The notes under the pieces: model-generated
Seen by the model: the letters and a program-made list of their open reading frames with translations, nothing else
What the model was told of the DNA's origin: nothing
The model's database searches: none
Assembly (NCBI GenBank): GCA_013398615.1
Contig: VZSR01002395.1
Coordinates: 3,176,069 to 3,240,068, forward strand
Reading direction: 5' to 3'
Source of the DNA: Brachypodius melanocephalos
Taxonomy: Eukaryota; Chordata; Aves; Passeriformes; Pycnonotidae
DNA length: 64,000 bases
Shown here: positions 11,020 through 26,000 of the stretch, in pieces
Layout: each line of letters starts with the position of its first letter
Numbering within the stretch: the stretch's first letter is position 1
Program-made: the position numbers and the translations under genes

Positions 11020-14000
11020 CTGCAAAACATGGAGAGGCAGCAAATCAGTCACAGGCCAACAGCACCAGCTGTGGCATGAGCTGCTGAAGTCAAACTTCTC
11101 TAACAGGAAAGATCAAACCACATTTCTGCACCCTACAACCCCGCTCTTACCCTCACTAAGCAGTGCCTGGGAGTGTAAGTACAGCCACAAGTTCTGTTAC
11201 ATCAGGTAAACACTGTGCCTGCTAGCCTGTTGTATCAAAAAGCCAGGTAATTTATGATGGCAATCTCTTAATTGAGGAGAATCATACTTAAAATAGAGGC
11301 TGCCAAAGGATACCTTTGGTTAAAACTGAAATCAACTGGGACAGCAGGAAGTTTTATCTACAACAGAATCTGGTGCCAAGAAAATGAGTTAGAGAAAACA
11401 TCACCAAAACCCCAAACTATCTACAGGTAACCACTTCTCACACCACCACCCACTCTAGCCTGGGAGAGGCACAACAGGCACAGTTTTTGTGGGCCTTCTA
11501 CAAAAGTTTCTCCTGACTTCACTGGCCAAGTGCTGCAGTTCCATTATTGCCACAGCCTAAATGAGGTCTAACACATCCTCAGAAATGTGCTAACCCCACC
11601 CTCAGTAGCGAAATACTACCAGCATAGAAGGCACACTGAAAACACTTCTGTTTAGGCAGCCTCTAGGCTAAATAATTCAAAAGTGGCAGAAAGGCTTGTG
11701 CCATTTGACCTCCACTCTTCCTGCACGGCAAGACAGGACAGGCACTGCCACAGGAAGGGCCAGGCACTCACATTTTCCGTGGGGCAGTACTGGCGGGCGT
11801 ACCACTCCTGGCTGTAGAGGCAGATGATGACACCCTGGCCCAGGAAGAGGGAAGTCCACATGATCACATTCCAGAAGGGCCCTTTCCGACGGTCATTCAG
11901 GGTGAAGTTGAAGACCACTGAAAAAGGGAGAAATGAGAAGCATTATTCAGAAACAAACTTCAGATTCAAGAATCAAAGATCGACTGATTTTACTGGATCT
12001 TTTGCTTCATCTCTGGAGCAACATGGCTACTGCATGAAAATCTGATTATGCCTGGAATAACAGAGCAAATACTCAGAGCTGATTCTGACATTTACTTCCA
12101 GTAAGTTGGCCAACAAGCTGGCCTGGCTCTGTGCCTCTGGGGATCAACATTATTTGTGCTACACTGGTCACCAAGGCATGGCTGGGATGGCTTAGAGTTT
12201 ATTGGAGCCCTCTAACTCAAAACACAGAAAAAAATGCAAGAGCTCTGACTTCTAAATGGGCCTTATACTGTTGCCTCTATAGAGGAAGACTGACAAGCTG
12301 CTGACACAGTGGTTCAACTACAGCTTGGCAAAGAGGAAGCAGTGCTGTTAAACTCTGTGCAGTTTCACAGGAACAGCAGTATATCACACAGATATCTCTT
12401 CCTCACCACCAAGACCTTCATCATCTAAGCCCCAAGCTTCCAAATCCTCTGTGTGTATATAGGTGTGTATCTACTGAAAAAAAATCCATTCACAAAGCTT
12501 GGAGTCATAATTGCAACCTTTGGGCAACAATACTGTGTGTTAGTGCTGAAGGAACAGCTGGCATCATTATCAAAAGCACCAAGTGTGCTTCTCCAGAAAA
12601 AGCCACAAACCCCACAACCACTCCCACACTCTCTTCCTTGGAACTTACCTCCAAAGCAGGAAAACAGGCAGAAGAGAACTGGATAGAAGAAGCCAAAGCA
12701 GATGCTCAGGACATACTCGTGCACAGCAGCTGACACGGTGAACACAGACAGCATGGCTGCTGCTCTGAACTTCTTACCAAAAAACTGGGAGAGAGAAGAA
12801 TGCCAAGCATTAGGAGCTCCTCTGCTGTGGTTTTTGTTTGATTGTTGCAACACACTGGATTTTCTTCCCTGAGCTAAGAAGGTTCTCCTCCAGCCAAGAG
12901 GCACATGTGAAATGCTAAGTGCCTTACAGAGCACCTTGGGGTTTAGGTGTTTCTCTTCAGGCATATTTTGGGTTTCCTGCATTAGTACTGGTGCTGAGCC
13001 CACTCATTAAATATCTACCACAGCTCCTGGAAACTGTGCAGCATCAGTTCTGACTGCTGAGGCAGTCTCTGCATCCCTACATCTCAGCCCCATGTTTTCC
13101 ACACATTAAGGAAATGAGCAATGGATCTCTCTAAAAGCACAGTGGCTCCCCACAACAGCTGACATGAAACATTTCTGTGCTTCTAAAAAGACAGGGATGC
13201 TGCATCTTGACAAATGTACCATTTTGCCCAGTAGTTGAATGTTTAATTAACAACAGAATACATCATCTTGTTACTCACCCAAAGGAAGTCCCTGTAGGCA
13301 TAGTAATAGAGCCAGTCATGTACTACCACGTTCCAGGTTCTGTAGTAGTTTGCATAGGATGTGGAATTCCACCAGTCCTGAAAGCACAATTGAAAGACTA
13401 TAAATCTAATGAACTATAAAACATTCTAGAGGACTTTTCTAGGAGATCAAATTGAAAAATATTGAACAAAATAATACCAAGCTAACATAACAATTTGACC
13501 AAGCTTTCCATCACACTGTCAACATTCTACTTGGAGTACCAAGGTCTGGTTTTATCCCAAACTGCAGTGGCTGATGTGATAAAAGAACAAAAAGAAGGCC
13601 AAAAGAGCTGTTGGGTAGGTCTGGTGGCTGCTTCTATTTGTGCACAGGGTGTATCACCTTAAAGCAACTCAGACTGCCGAGCAGAAATCAAATTTGTTCT
13701 ACAGCATAGCAACAAACATCAGCCTTAACAGCATAAACCAAGCAAAATCCCATGGTTGCTTTATTTGGTAAAACACTCTTCAGTTTCCTCCTCTTTTTTT
13801 TTTCCCCATTATGACAATGACTTTCAGAAGCTTTATCAACTACAGCTCCTGCTCCTCACCTTGTAAAACATCCTGTCTGCAAAGCGCAGCATCTCGGCGA
13901 ACGCGTTGAGCCAACAGTGAAGGAAGGCAAAGAACACCAGGAAGAGAATCAGCACACCTGGAAACAAGGGACATCCACACCAGTCCTGTGGTGTTTTCTC

Positions 14001-17000
14001 TCAGCCACAAGCAAGAGCATCTAACACAGTCAAAAACTGTTCTTACAGGCACTGGCACAGATGAGTTTTACTGTTTTGGACAGGCAGCACAACAGTATTT
14101 CAGTTTCTCACCACCCTGCTCACCCCAGAGGGCAACAGCAAGGCTGCAACTTGAAGGCAGTTAAATTCAAGCCCAGCTTTTATTCTGTATTGCTGATTTT
14201 AATCCCTTAATGCTGCAGTCTGCCCACAAGATCTCCTATGTTGATCTCTGCCTGTCATGAACACATCTCGAATTTAGCACTTCTCCCTTCCACCTCTTCC
14301 ACAAAGATAAGAGTCCCACATGGATCTGGGCCTTACCTGGCAGGATGGAGTTGAAGATACAAAGGACCAGCCCTCGAAGGTTGAAGGTTTCCTGGCTACT
14401 GTTGCGAAACTGAGGGATGCAGAGTCTCACAAAGATGTAGTAGGCATAGAAAAGTGAACCAAGCACCTGGAACAAAACCACCCCAAACCTTGACTCCATA
14501 ACAGGAGCACACAATTGACACATCACCACTTGCCAGCTCTAGGAGAGAACAGCAGCTGCCAGCACAAGCCAAAATAATTTATTGTACATTGCTGCCAATA
14601 AACCTCCCTAAGGATCCAAGCAGAAAGAAAGCCACAGCAATCCCTGGAGCACGCTGACAGCCAGCAGCAAAATCAACTTCTATTTTCTACTACAGCAGCT
14701 GTCAGTTTTTCCCAGTCCTATCAACTCACATGTTTTGACACCAAAAATCCATGCCACTGCCAAAATGGGGAAAGTACCTTTGATCTACATCCAAGATAAG
14801 GGCAGAAATAATTGAAAAATACTTACTGTAGTTAAATCTAATACTAAAGCTTATTTTTATATTATTCCAAAGGAGACATTTACAGGCCAAAGCACCTCAG
14901 GCTTTCCCTGGCTCATGAACTGATGTTGTGGATGTTGAGGTCAAAATGCCAGTCACTGTTGAAATACTCTGATGTAAGGCAGGTGTGTGCTCTGTCATCC
15001 TCTCTGTCCAACAGCAAGCAGCCAAAGGCCTGCTCATGCTGCCTTTTTTTTTTTTAATTGATTTGCTCTTTAAACCATAAATGCATTGTGTGACAGCAAA
15101 GATTTCAGTGACACAAATCCATTACTTGGAAACACATCCACAAAAAGCTACTGAAGCTCACAGCCACAAATGTGAAGAACCAGTCAACTTTGAACTCAAA
15201 TAAGCACTAAGGATTTGGACTCCAGGTCTCTTCATTTCAAACTTGCTCTGAATATCTGCAGAGAGCAAGCTGTGCCACAATCAGGGTGAAGAAAGAGGGC
15301 ATGGGTATTGCTCTACACACACATTTAGTTTTGGTTTTTTTAATCTGGAGGCTTGTTTAAGCAAAGATTTTAATTTTTTTTTCTTTCTTGGCACAACCAT
15401 TAGTGCAGCAAAATCACAGTTTATTTGTTAGTCACTGAAAAGTATTCTTTATTGGTAGGTCCATGCCAAGCAGAGTGATTTAACATCAAAGAGAGCTGTT
15501 GAGCAACATATCTTAGATGATCTCCAAGAGTGTATTTTGCAGAAAGCTGCACCACTCACCTGTGCAAATTTGGTAGCTACATAGCCCCATCTTATTGTGG
15601 GATTCCTAGGAAAAAGAACAGGATATCACAGCTAAACAAGACCTCAAAGCAGAAAACCCCTCCCTTCAATTACCTGAAGGATTGTACAATTTTACTGACA
15701 TATTCTTTGAAATAAAATGGCTTTTGAATTCCAGAATTCTTGATCTCCTGACATCCAAGGGATGCCTGCCCAAATTGCTGGTTCCTCACTTTCAACTAAA
15801 GCAGAACTCCAGCAATTCCATAAATGGGAAGGTATCTGGAGAGCAGCACTGACCAGTAGGAGGTGGGGATCTGCCCAAAGTTGTGTGAAGGACTGCTGAC
15901 TTCACACTGCCAAAGTGCAACCCAGCAATGCACAGAAGAGTTTGGGAGCTCCCACTTTTAAAGGCTTCAGCCTCAAACTCTGAGACAGAGCTGCTTATTA
16001 GCACCACATAAAACACACAGGTTCCTATTGCAGGAAGTGTCTATCACTACATAATCACTGCATCATCTGTAGCAAGTTTTTAATTAGTTTAACTTCAAGT
16101 GAGTTTCCCAAAGAAATAAAAGCAGAACTCCATGAGCAAGTCTTGCCCTTGCCAGCTTAACCACATCTTCTATGAAAGCTGTGACTCAAACTGATCACAC
16201 ACTGGGGTGCTTAATGTTGGCTTCAGTTTTCAGACTATTTTAGTGTTCTGTTGTTGCTCACATTACCTGGGATAGTTGTCTCTGTAGATGAGGGTGGGAG
16301 CAAAGAGGAAGTACAGGTACTGAGAAATTCTGGGGATATGTACTGTGCCTGGGAAGAGGGGGAAATAAAAACAAAAGAACACTCTGCAATCTTTTTACTG
16401 ACAGTTCAGTTTCTCCAGTACCCCTTCACAAAACAGAACCCTCCTCACCTCAGAAACCTCAGTCTGGAACTAAAGGGATGGGATTTGCAGAGAATAAAAC
16501 AAACTTGACCTTTCAGATGGTGTGCATGAAGGACAATTAAATGATGTAACCAACTATCTGCTAACACCTTGGTATCACATTTCCTTTCCTATCAACTCCT
16601 AGGTTCAGTCCAGTCAGCTCTAGCATGCCTTCCTTAAAAGACTTTGTTCTATTGCTGTCACTTCAACTGAGCTGGAGATCTGCAGGCAACATCTAGACAC
16701 CTTTTACTCCTAAAAGCAGAAACAGGGAATCCTGGAGAACAAAGACTTAAGATTCAGAGAGATCCATTGTTGTCTAATACAACTGAATATAAGTGAAAAG
16801 GTTCAGGCTGAAATTATGATGCAAAAATCTTCGACCTCCCCATCCAAAGTCACCTGTTCAAATCCCAGCTCTCCCCCTCATAAGGGCAGCTCAAAGCAAT
16901 GGAAGGAAAGCTAGAGCTGGCTGTGTGAAATGAAGCAGGGCCAGTTACTCACCAGACTTGTCCTTCACTGAGGACAGGACTCTGGGTACATTCTCCCGGA

Positions 17001-20000
17001 TGAAGGAATGAGCCTTCATAACAAGACGAACCTGGAAGGGCAAGAGAAGACCAGCTTAGTGCTCTCATTTTCACAACTTTCCAGCGAAGACTGGATCAAG
17101 CATTTTACAGCAACACCTTCAGCATCTTGGTTTATTTCCCATTTAGTCCTTTTACAAGGAAAGGGCTGCTTCCTCACATGACAATGTCATGTCAGTCTGT
17201 TTAACTGACATGAATTCCAAACTTTGCAAGGGGAAACATGCAGCACCAACCACGGCTCAGGAGAGACAAAACACATCTCATCTACACTTGCAGGACCACA
17301 CATACACATAGACTCTGAATAACACCAGCAAGTAACTAATCAGCTAACAGTAATTAAAAATTGAAGGGAAATCCCTCTCCATTTCAGCAGGCCAGGATGT
17401 TTCAAAGTCTAGATGACTCCTTGAACTTACATGTGTTGTACAGAAATTATCACTACCTGGGTATAAGGTGGTGCCCCCATAAGTAGTCTACAGCTGTCAA
17501 GCAGGTTTTCCTTTTAATTTTGTTTTAATACTGAAGAACCAAAAGTAGGGCCAGTTAATTCCAAAGTTAATTCTTAAAACTCATCCCTGACCATCCTTGT
17601 TTCAACCAGATGGTCTGACCAGACTCCCACGCTTGCACTCTTCCCCTGCTCTCCACCACAAAAGAAATTCCACTTCCAAACAAGTTCTGATTACAGAGCC
17701 AAGACACTTGCTTCTTGAGAACAGAAATGCCAACAGGAACCACTTCTTGACGCTGTACTTGCTTTTCTTGGGTTTTGTTTTTAATTTTAAAGAGGAACAT
17801 TGCAGCTTCCTTGTGCATTATGGCACAACATGTTCTTAAAATTGGTTTTAAGCAGTTAGCATTCACAAGACAACCAGAAACAAATGGAATTTCAGTAAAA
17901 CCCACAGTAAAATCTTAGGTTTTTACCCTGAATTTAAAAGTCGTTTCCAGGTCAAAATGAAGTTTATTCTCTGCTCTTTCTTATTAGATTTGCTGCACGT
18001 AACTGTCCTCAAGTCTCAGAGATATTGCATCCACGGCCTTGGCTTAATTTAATTAATAAAACCATCATTTGACTGCTTTAGGAAAGGAGTCACTTTCAAA
18101 GTCACCCTCTCCACTTTGAAAATAAAATTCAGTGTATCCTAGGACACAGGGTAGGGACTTACCTGTTCCAGTATCACAATGAAGCGGGAAGCTGGAGGCA
18201 GGGCATAGGATACAGCAACATAGGTTGGTCCAAACCCAAGCCCAGCTATTTGGAAGAGTGTGAACAGCATCCCATAGAAGAAAGAGTGGATTGCACGATG
18301 GGAGGAACTGGAATAGCCTTGGGCCCACCAGACAAAAAGGTTGTATGGAATCACTACTGTGGCACTGAACATGCACAGCCAAGTACAGAAGACAACTGGG
18401 AACTTTCCAAAAACGAAGACCAGGAGATCAAATCCAAGGACCAGCCTAGAAGGCACAAGGAAAGACAATTTTTGAGCATCTACTCTTTGATTAGAAATAC
18501 TTCTACTCCACTGAGTGCCTACAAAACACAAAGCTTCCAGATCATAACTGTTTGACAGGCTGGATAGAAGTGACCGTGGCAATTTCAGCTCAGGGCTGTC
18601 TGTAGCAGCTTCAAGTGGCCACCCTCAAGTATCCCAAAAAATAAGAGAAGGACTGATGCCATCAGTGCTGTCAGGCACAGCTTACCTTCAAATCCCACAG
18701 GGCTTAAGCACATCTCTAGGATCAGCAGTGCTTTAAGAGCAGGCTGAAGCTCAATCCCTCCTGAGAACAAGCACGTGACTGAACAATCCACTGCTGAACC
18801 AGGGTCTGTGAGAGATTTGGGGGAACACTCCCAGGACATCGTCACTACTGCACTGAGACTCAGCTCTTCCCAGGGGTTTAAGCCTAAAGAGGCTTTTTCC
18901 CTGCCTCTATAGGCATGGGGTATTTTAACATCCAGCACTCAAACCTGGTTTAATCCTTTTCTGTGGGCATTCCACATGGATTCAGTTTAGAAGTCACCCA
19001 AAAGGCTCAGGGTCATTAGAAGGTCAGTCCAAATATGACCAACTGGTGTGCACCAGGTGCTTTAGTCCATTAATCAAGCTTAAAACATAAGGACATAAAC
19101 AAAAAGCTGATCAACTTTACTGCCTCTCACACTCATCAGAGCTAATTCCTACAATAAGCTGCTCTTCTAAACTAAGAGCAGAGAAGATGACAGTACAGAA
19201 TACACCAGCAAAAGGTATTCCTTCTCAGGTGGAGAGTCAACTGCAAACTGGACCCAAATTATCAGATCTAGCTAAAACCACAGATATTATTTTTAAAGTA
19301 ATCAGGGCATCAAGCCCTAGCTGATTTTAAGGTAAATACCCATTCTCCCCCAATGTCCATACATTAGTAAATTAGGATCAGCTAAACAACATTCAATAGC
19401 ACATGAGCCTGTTCTTATACCCAGACTAAAGGGACAATCATTATAATCAAGATATAGCTCTGGTTTTGTACACTGAAGAGCAGATAATCAGCAAGATAAA
19501 CATGTAATCCTACCTGTGTACATGAGATACAGCTTGCCAAAATACTATTTAAGCAACAAGCAAGTGTGAGGAAAGCAGTCTTTCACAATCTTGTTCACAA
19601 CTGGCTACCTGCAAAGCACTATCTTAGCAGAGGCTCTGCCAACATCCTTGAGATTTCTCCTCAGGAAAAACAAAGTTCTATTTTTATTTAAGTACAAGTA
19701 CGGTGTTCCAGAACTGTCATTTCTAAACAGAGGAAGGACTGCTGAAGTATTTAAAGTTTTGCTAAGCAGAGTCCTTCTTCAAGCAACACAAGCAGCTGAA
19801 AGCTGCTGACTCCTTAAAGACAGTCAACCAAAATATTCCACATTCCCTTTTGCCAGCCTCGTGATGAACTAAGCACCTTAGGATGAACTGTGTGGCCACA
19901 ATTCTCAGGTAACACATCAGTTAGCAGTGTTTTCCTAATATCCAGCTTTCCAGTTTGAAATGATCATACCCTCTCAACAGTATTCTAAGTATGCCAAGTT

Positions 20001-23000
20001 GAAACCCACACTTCCAACAAGACCCCAGGAAGGATTCCCCTTTCTTTCTGCACCATCCTGCAGTTTCATGTGCATCTGGAAGAGCTATTCCCAGCACTGC
20101 TCCCTGTCTTTCCAAGGCATTCTTACCTTCCTTCATCAATGAAGTCTACTAGAAGTGTACTGAGGATGAAGACGATGAGAAGAGCGATGAACATGTGGTA
20201 GATTGTCCTGATGTGACTCACTTCAAACAGCTCACTAAGGGAGAGATCAGCGTTAAGGTACAACTGGGGTGCCACAGACACTTCCTCAGCTCATCCTCAG
20301 ACAAAGGATAATTAGCCATGATCCCAGTGGTACTGAGAGGGCTGTAATTAAGGTTTATATTTGCAAGATGTAGTACGGATATTTTAGAAAGAGAGAAGCT
20401 TGAACAGATTAATCCCCATGGATTTGAACACAAGACTGTGGGTGGTGGCAGGGAAAGTACCTCAAAGCAAAGGCTCATTAGTTTGCTATCAAGGGTATTT
20501 TCAGTGAATTTGATGAAATTACTTTGATGAAGTTAAGTTACTCACTCCAAGAGGGACCTCCTGGCAGTAAAGATTTTCCCATGTTCTGGAGGTGCCCTTG
20601 AATTCCTGCAAAGAGAAAAAAAACATTTGAGGAAAAAAAAAAAGGAAATAAAGCTTCCCTTTTTTTAGGAAGGAAACAACCTAGTTATAGCAACAGCTTA
20701 AAGGGACTTACTTGGCTTTGTGCAGTTCCTTCTCTGCACAGGAAGCTGGGAAAAGGGAGGCTGGAGAGGAGGAATCCAGGAGTGCCGATTTTGCCACCAA
20801 ACTGTTCACAAACTCTGTGAAGTGACTGTCCACCTCCTTCATGAAAGCTGGCTTCAGTTGCTGACAGAGTAAAACCACAGCAGTAAACTCTTTAACTTGC
20901 TGGACACATTTTCATAAAATATTTCTATTCCTATTTATCCTGGAGCAGGACAGAGCAAGGCACCAAGGAAACATTTCTGTACCATGTGCCAACAGCTGAA
21001 GCCTACTTGGATAAGGCTGGGGCTTATCCTGGCCTGTTCATACACCTCAGACCAGAAGATTTTGATTAACATTTGTCTTTTCCATCAGATTCAACACAGA
21101 ATTGCTCTGGCCTTTTAGCAGACTTCTCAGAGTTCTGAGAATTTAGTTCCTTAATGTTTAGTCCTCTAACACTGAATGTGATGAGCCTAGTGATGAAGCA
21201 CAGCTGGGAGCCAAACCCTGAGCTCCTGAACACTGCTGGGAGCCAAACCCTGAGCTCCTGAACACTGCTGGGAGCCAAACCCTGAGCTCCTGAACACTAC
21301 CAGACAAGCCATCACCTTCAGCACAGACAAAAGAACACACCATTCTCAGCTCCGTGTAGAATGAATAAAGGACTGGACTTTGAGAGTGCAGATGCTTGAA
21401 GACCTCCTGTGTATGAGTAACACCCAACTCCTACAAATCCCATTTACACCTTGACCAGGCTTTTCACGAGTCAAGCATCTGCCCAGAATTTAGATGTCTA
21501 TCACAGAAAAGGTAAACTGCAATCCAAGCCTTTGCTTCCACAACAAAAGGGCCCAGCACTCCAGGAATTCTCAGGTATTTTGCAGTAGGGTGGGTTTTTT
21601 CCCCCCTCGGCCTTGAGGCACCTGAAACAAATCTGAAAGCTGCCTAACTCAAAGCTTAAAATCTGAACTCCTGTTTTTTAGGAGAAACTTTAGCAATTAA
21701 AACACCAGTGATTTTCCAGGATTCTCTTTGGGGGTAAGAAATCACTTTTTCTGTGAACTGTCTCTCAAAGCTGGTGATCAGAAGAAAAAAAAAAAGGAAC
21801 AAGAGACACTCCTGAAGAAAGAAATCCAAGGTCAAGTTGTCCCCTTGCTACCAGCTAGTGCTCCCTGGAACTTCCAAAGCTACTTGTGCTTTATAGTGAA
21901 AGCCTTCTGCAAACATCCACTGCCAAAACAGTGATTAACAACGACTTGTTTTGTCTGCAGAGAAGCTACCAGGCTCGATCTCCTGTTCTCAGTAAACAGG
22001 ATAAGACAACATCCAAAATAAAATTCTGAGCTGACTCCCCTCTAAAGGGCTGAATTTTACGAGTTCCAGCAAAAAAAAAAGCACCACACCCTCTGCAGAA
22101 GGCTATTTAAATACACTTTTGTTATATCTGTTATAAATGACACACCATCTATAGAGGTAGGGAGAAAACAAAAAGTGAAACAGGAAAATATCTCAAAGGT
22201 GCAAGATATTTTTCTCTGTCTTGAGAGCATCCACTCCCTACTAGTCACGTCAAGCTGGCAAAATTAGGTTACTTCAAATTTACTACGGAATTTTCTGCAA
22301 TAAAATTATGCAAGAGTGCAGGGCAATTTGCCCTGAAGGACACGGGTGCCACAAAACAATGGTTACCAAGGAGGGTGCAGCTCATCATTAGGCAATTTCA
22401 TTTAATTTGGGCACAAACCACCTTAATATAATCTAAGACAAAGGCAGCCCACACGGATGCAGATGGTGCCAGAAACACCCAGTGCTATTTTCTTTGAGGA
22501 TATTGTTCACTGACAAAAAGAATGAGACCAAAGCTCAGGAAAGTCATCTCCACAGCCAGAGCAGCAGAAGCTGTGGGATGCAGGCTCCATGGTGCCCTTT
22601 ATTCAATGGAAAGCAGGACACAGCATTTTAAAGGCTCAATATGCAAGCAGGCTGGCTAATCACACTGCCAAAAGTTAGTGGTAAGGACATTTCCATTTTA
22701 TTTACAGGTCTCCAAGTTCATTCTTATCTTTGGACTTCAATCTATTGGGGGTCAAGTGAGACAGAAGCTCATTAGGTAACATTACCCCTTCTTGTGCAAA
22801 GTGGGAGAGAGAAAGAGGGCTGTGGAAAAGTCACTGCACTCAAACTAGGACTTTGAATAGGGCTATTTGTGTTCCAGGGCTAATGACTCTCCAAAACCCT
22901 TCCAGGGTCAATTGGCCTGCTCCCCATCACAAGCAAAGATTGTGTTTACCTCAGCTTCTGCTATGAGCTGCATTTTCCTCGTTATCACGTGGTCGACATC

Positions 23001-26000
23001 AACCCAGCCTAAGGAAGGAAAGCAGACAGTGAATATTTTTAGTTGCATGTTTGAAAACACAAAAAGCGCAGCATACAGTAGTTCAGACACCAATTTTTCC
23101 AAAGCATTTCTGACTTCTAATAGGGTCCAATTAAACCCAAATCAAAGTTGCAGGAAGTTCATAAACTATGACCACATATTTTAGGATCACAGCACTTTAA
23201 GGCAGTCAACAGCTGACAGCATGCTGGATTTTATTTTTCATCAGCAACTCTGCAAATCTTTCCAAGGTTCCTGAACATATTCAGCCTTGAAGCAGCAATC
23301 AGAACGACCCTTAGAAGGTCATTTCCAAGTGTGCTGATTTTTTATCAGGGTTTTATCTTAACCAGACATAAAGTTAGTTTGTCTGGAGGCCTCTACATTG
23401 CCAACAGACAAGGGAGTCAATCACAGCTATCAGTAAAATATCATGATCGGCTGTAAGACAAGCTGAATGGCAAGTTGGACAGTTATCCTGTGTTCAAACC
23501 TGGCTATTCCCACTCCTTTTATCCTCCAGGAGAAGTGCTAGATGTCATTGTGACTGTATTCATCAGCATGGTTCACTGTTTAAGGTCTAACTTTCCATCA
23601 GTATAATCCGACTTTTGTCATCACCATTGGCCAACAGGTAAAGCCTCAAATGCCACCTTTTATTTGCATTAAAACCCACACATCTGAGATGTCATCTCTG
23701 TGACATCAAGAGGAACAACACCCACAGGTCAGGCATTTCAGACTAGTTGTGTTTTAGGACAAGCACCAGCTGGGGTTTCACTTCTCCAATAACAACAACA
23801 CAGATGATAAAGTTACTTAAAACAGTCTTGCACATGAAGGAAAATCAAGATTGAGGCAGCAGCATCCATCTCCCTAAAATACCAGTCAGAGTGAAAAGAT
23901 AGCAGCAAACCTTGCCTTGGTCATATCCTTTGGCATTTGTAGCTACAGCACCACCTTACACACCAACATTACACAGCCAGCATTACGACTTGCAAGTTTG
24001 GTTTCTAAGACAACATTACCACTTCTAGAAAAAGAAGGTACTGAAGTGATCCCCTAATCAGATTCCAGGGAAGCATGAGCTAACAGATTTGCCCTAGAGA
24101 TGTCAAAGTTGTGCTGCTGTGAGACAGGAAAACAGCCTGATAGCATTGTCATGGTACATAACGTGGCCTCCTTGTATGAGCACAGCCTCTACACAAAATG
24201 CAGGTTTGTTTTCAGAGCAGCAAGTTCTTCTGTGATGCTCAGGAGTCTCAGTCAACTTGTTTGAGCAACTGGTTTTAAGTATTTTAGGTTGACCTGCTTC
24301 AGAGGTGACTCCAATTCCAGGATTGGAAAGAAGTACAACGACACGAGAATCTTTGCCTTCAGTGCAGCTATGCTCAGTTGTTAGTATTAATTCCCCTTCC
24401 CACTGATCAAGCAGGAATTTTGATTTTTGTCTATCTGCAGGAATTTTGGGGTTTTTCTATCTTCTACACAAACTATAGACTTAAGGATAGACCAGCAACA
24501 ACTTCCTATTACTTAGTAGACTTTAAATGTACCAACAAACAAGGAAACTGCTTAACACCATTGATTTTGGCTGCATCCAAGATCCATTTTTACAAAAATA
24601 GAACTCCTGGTTGCTAAGCATCTCACCTCCAAGACAAAAAAATCCTTAAACACCTCAGCATTTAAGCTCACTGTGCTGCTACATTTGCAGAACAGCAGCA
24701 GTTTGGAAAACAGTTTGAGAAAAATGTAAGATACTCTTGGCCCACTCAGCTCATGCACTTTGCTGGCCACAAATAGATTCTCCCCCAACACATTAAATAA
24801 AATAAATTAATTTGTTCCACAAGCAGCAGAACTGTATCCCCCCTTCAGATGTTCTCAGTGGCTCTACTCCCTCACTGTGCCACTCCACAACTGCATTCCT
24901 GGCCCACTCCTTCTGTTATTACTATGGGAAGAATCACCTTGTGCTGACCTGCTAGAAAGCAGAGCAGAGCTGCTGAGCTCCAAGAACAACTAACCTTCCC
25001 CTTCAAAAAACTAAGAATTTGTGTACCTTAACCAGTTGCCAATCTTCAAGATGATATCAAGTTTTCTTGAAGCCACTCAACAACAGCCAAAGAGGACAGG
25101 ACACATGGGAATTAAGGAATTGCATTATCTCCTTTTTAAGATAAGCTAAAAATAAAATAACCAGTTCTTTGACCATATATTTCCTGTCAGATCTTGCCTT
25201 TGAAGCTCAGTCATTAAAAACTACCCAGGCATGTCTCACTTTGGAAATAAAGCACCCTTTTAGACTACAAGGCCTTAAAATTTGGTATAGCTTTACATAT
25301 ACCAAATGTTCAGCTTTAATAATTGTACAAGAAATGAGGACTGTCTCTGACCTGCTGATGCTGTAATTACTAAATTGGAATTTAAAGTGTCCTCCTGTCA
25401 CTTCAGTTGCACTCATACAAGTGTGCATGCACAGAAAAGATTAGAAACACACCATCTTTTAACAGGTTTTAAAATCAAGATCTCCATAGCTTCAGTCTAA
25501 GCAACTCATTAGACAAAATAAACTTACCTGTGAGCTTGTCTTTCTCAACACACAATCTTCTGTAGAAGAAAACTCACCCCAAACCAATCCATTCTGCTGT
25601 ATTGCATCACCCCATAAAACCCAGCTGTGTCACAAGGCAGATACCAGAGAAAAAGCACATCATCTTTAATCACTCATCTTCCCTTGCACAAGACTCCACT
25701 TATGTTCTGTCAGGTCACTGGAGAAGAGATTCATCACATGATTTTGAGTCTAAAAGGAAATGTGCACTGCTGAGAAGTCCAAATCTTCACTTTCCTTTGA
25801 CCCTGCAATCGAAGCCTGGATCCCTCTGTATCACTTTGGGATTGCAACAGCAATATTAGAAAAATGGACTCAAGGCTGCACTATACAAGGAGGCACATCT
25901 TTGCATTTAAAAGGAGTTGAGATATGCCTTAAGAAGACAGAAAATATATTCAAAGTCATAAGAAAGTTGTCTTGAAGACTAGTATGAAATAGTGGCCAGT

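Larger units (their letters stand above)
14467..20126 (-). other. SOAT1: SOAT1 introns between coding exons 5 and 10
   Basis: Intronic DNA around exons 6 to 9, the largest pieces being 18,446-20,126 and 14,467-15,559. Unique-looking AT-rich sequence with short T runs near 15,047 and 15,370. No repeat family or RNA gene recognised. Confidence 0.85.

Noticed and set aside
12425..13003. 192-codon open frame on the minus strand
   Set aside because: It is SOAT1 coding exon 13 with open intron on both sides. The splice sites limit the real exon to 12,649-12,784.
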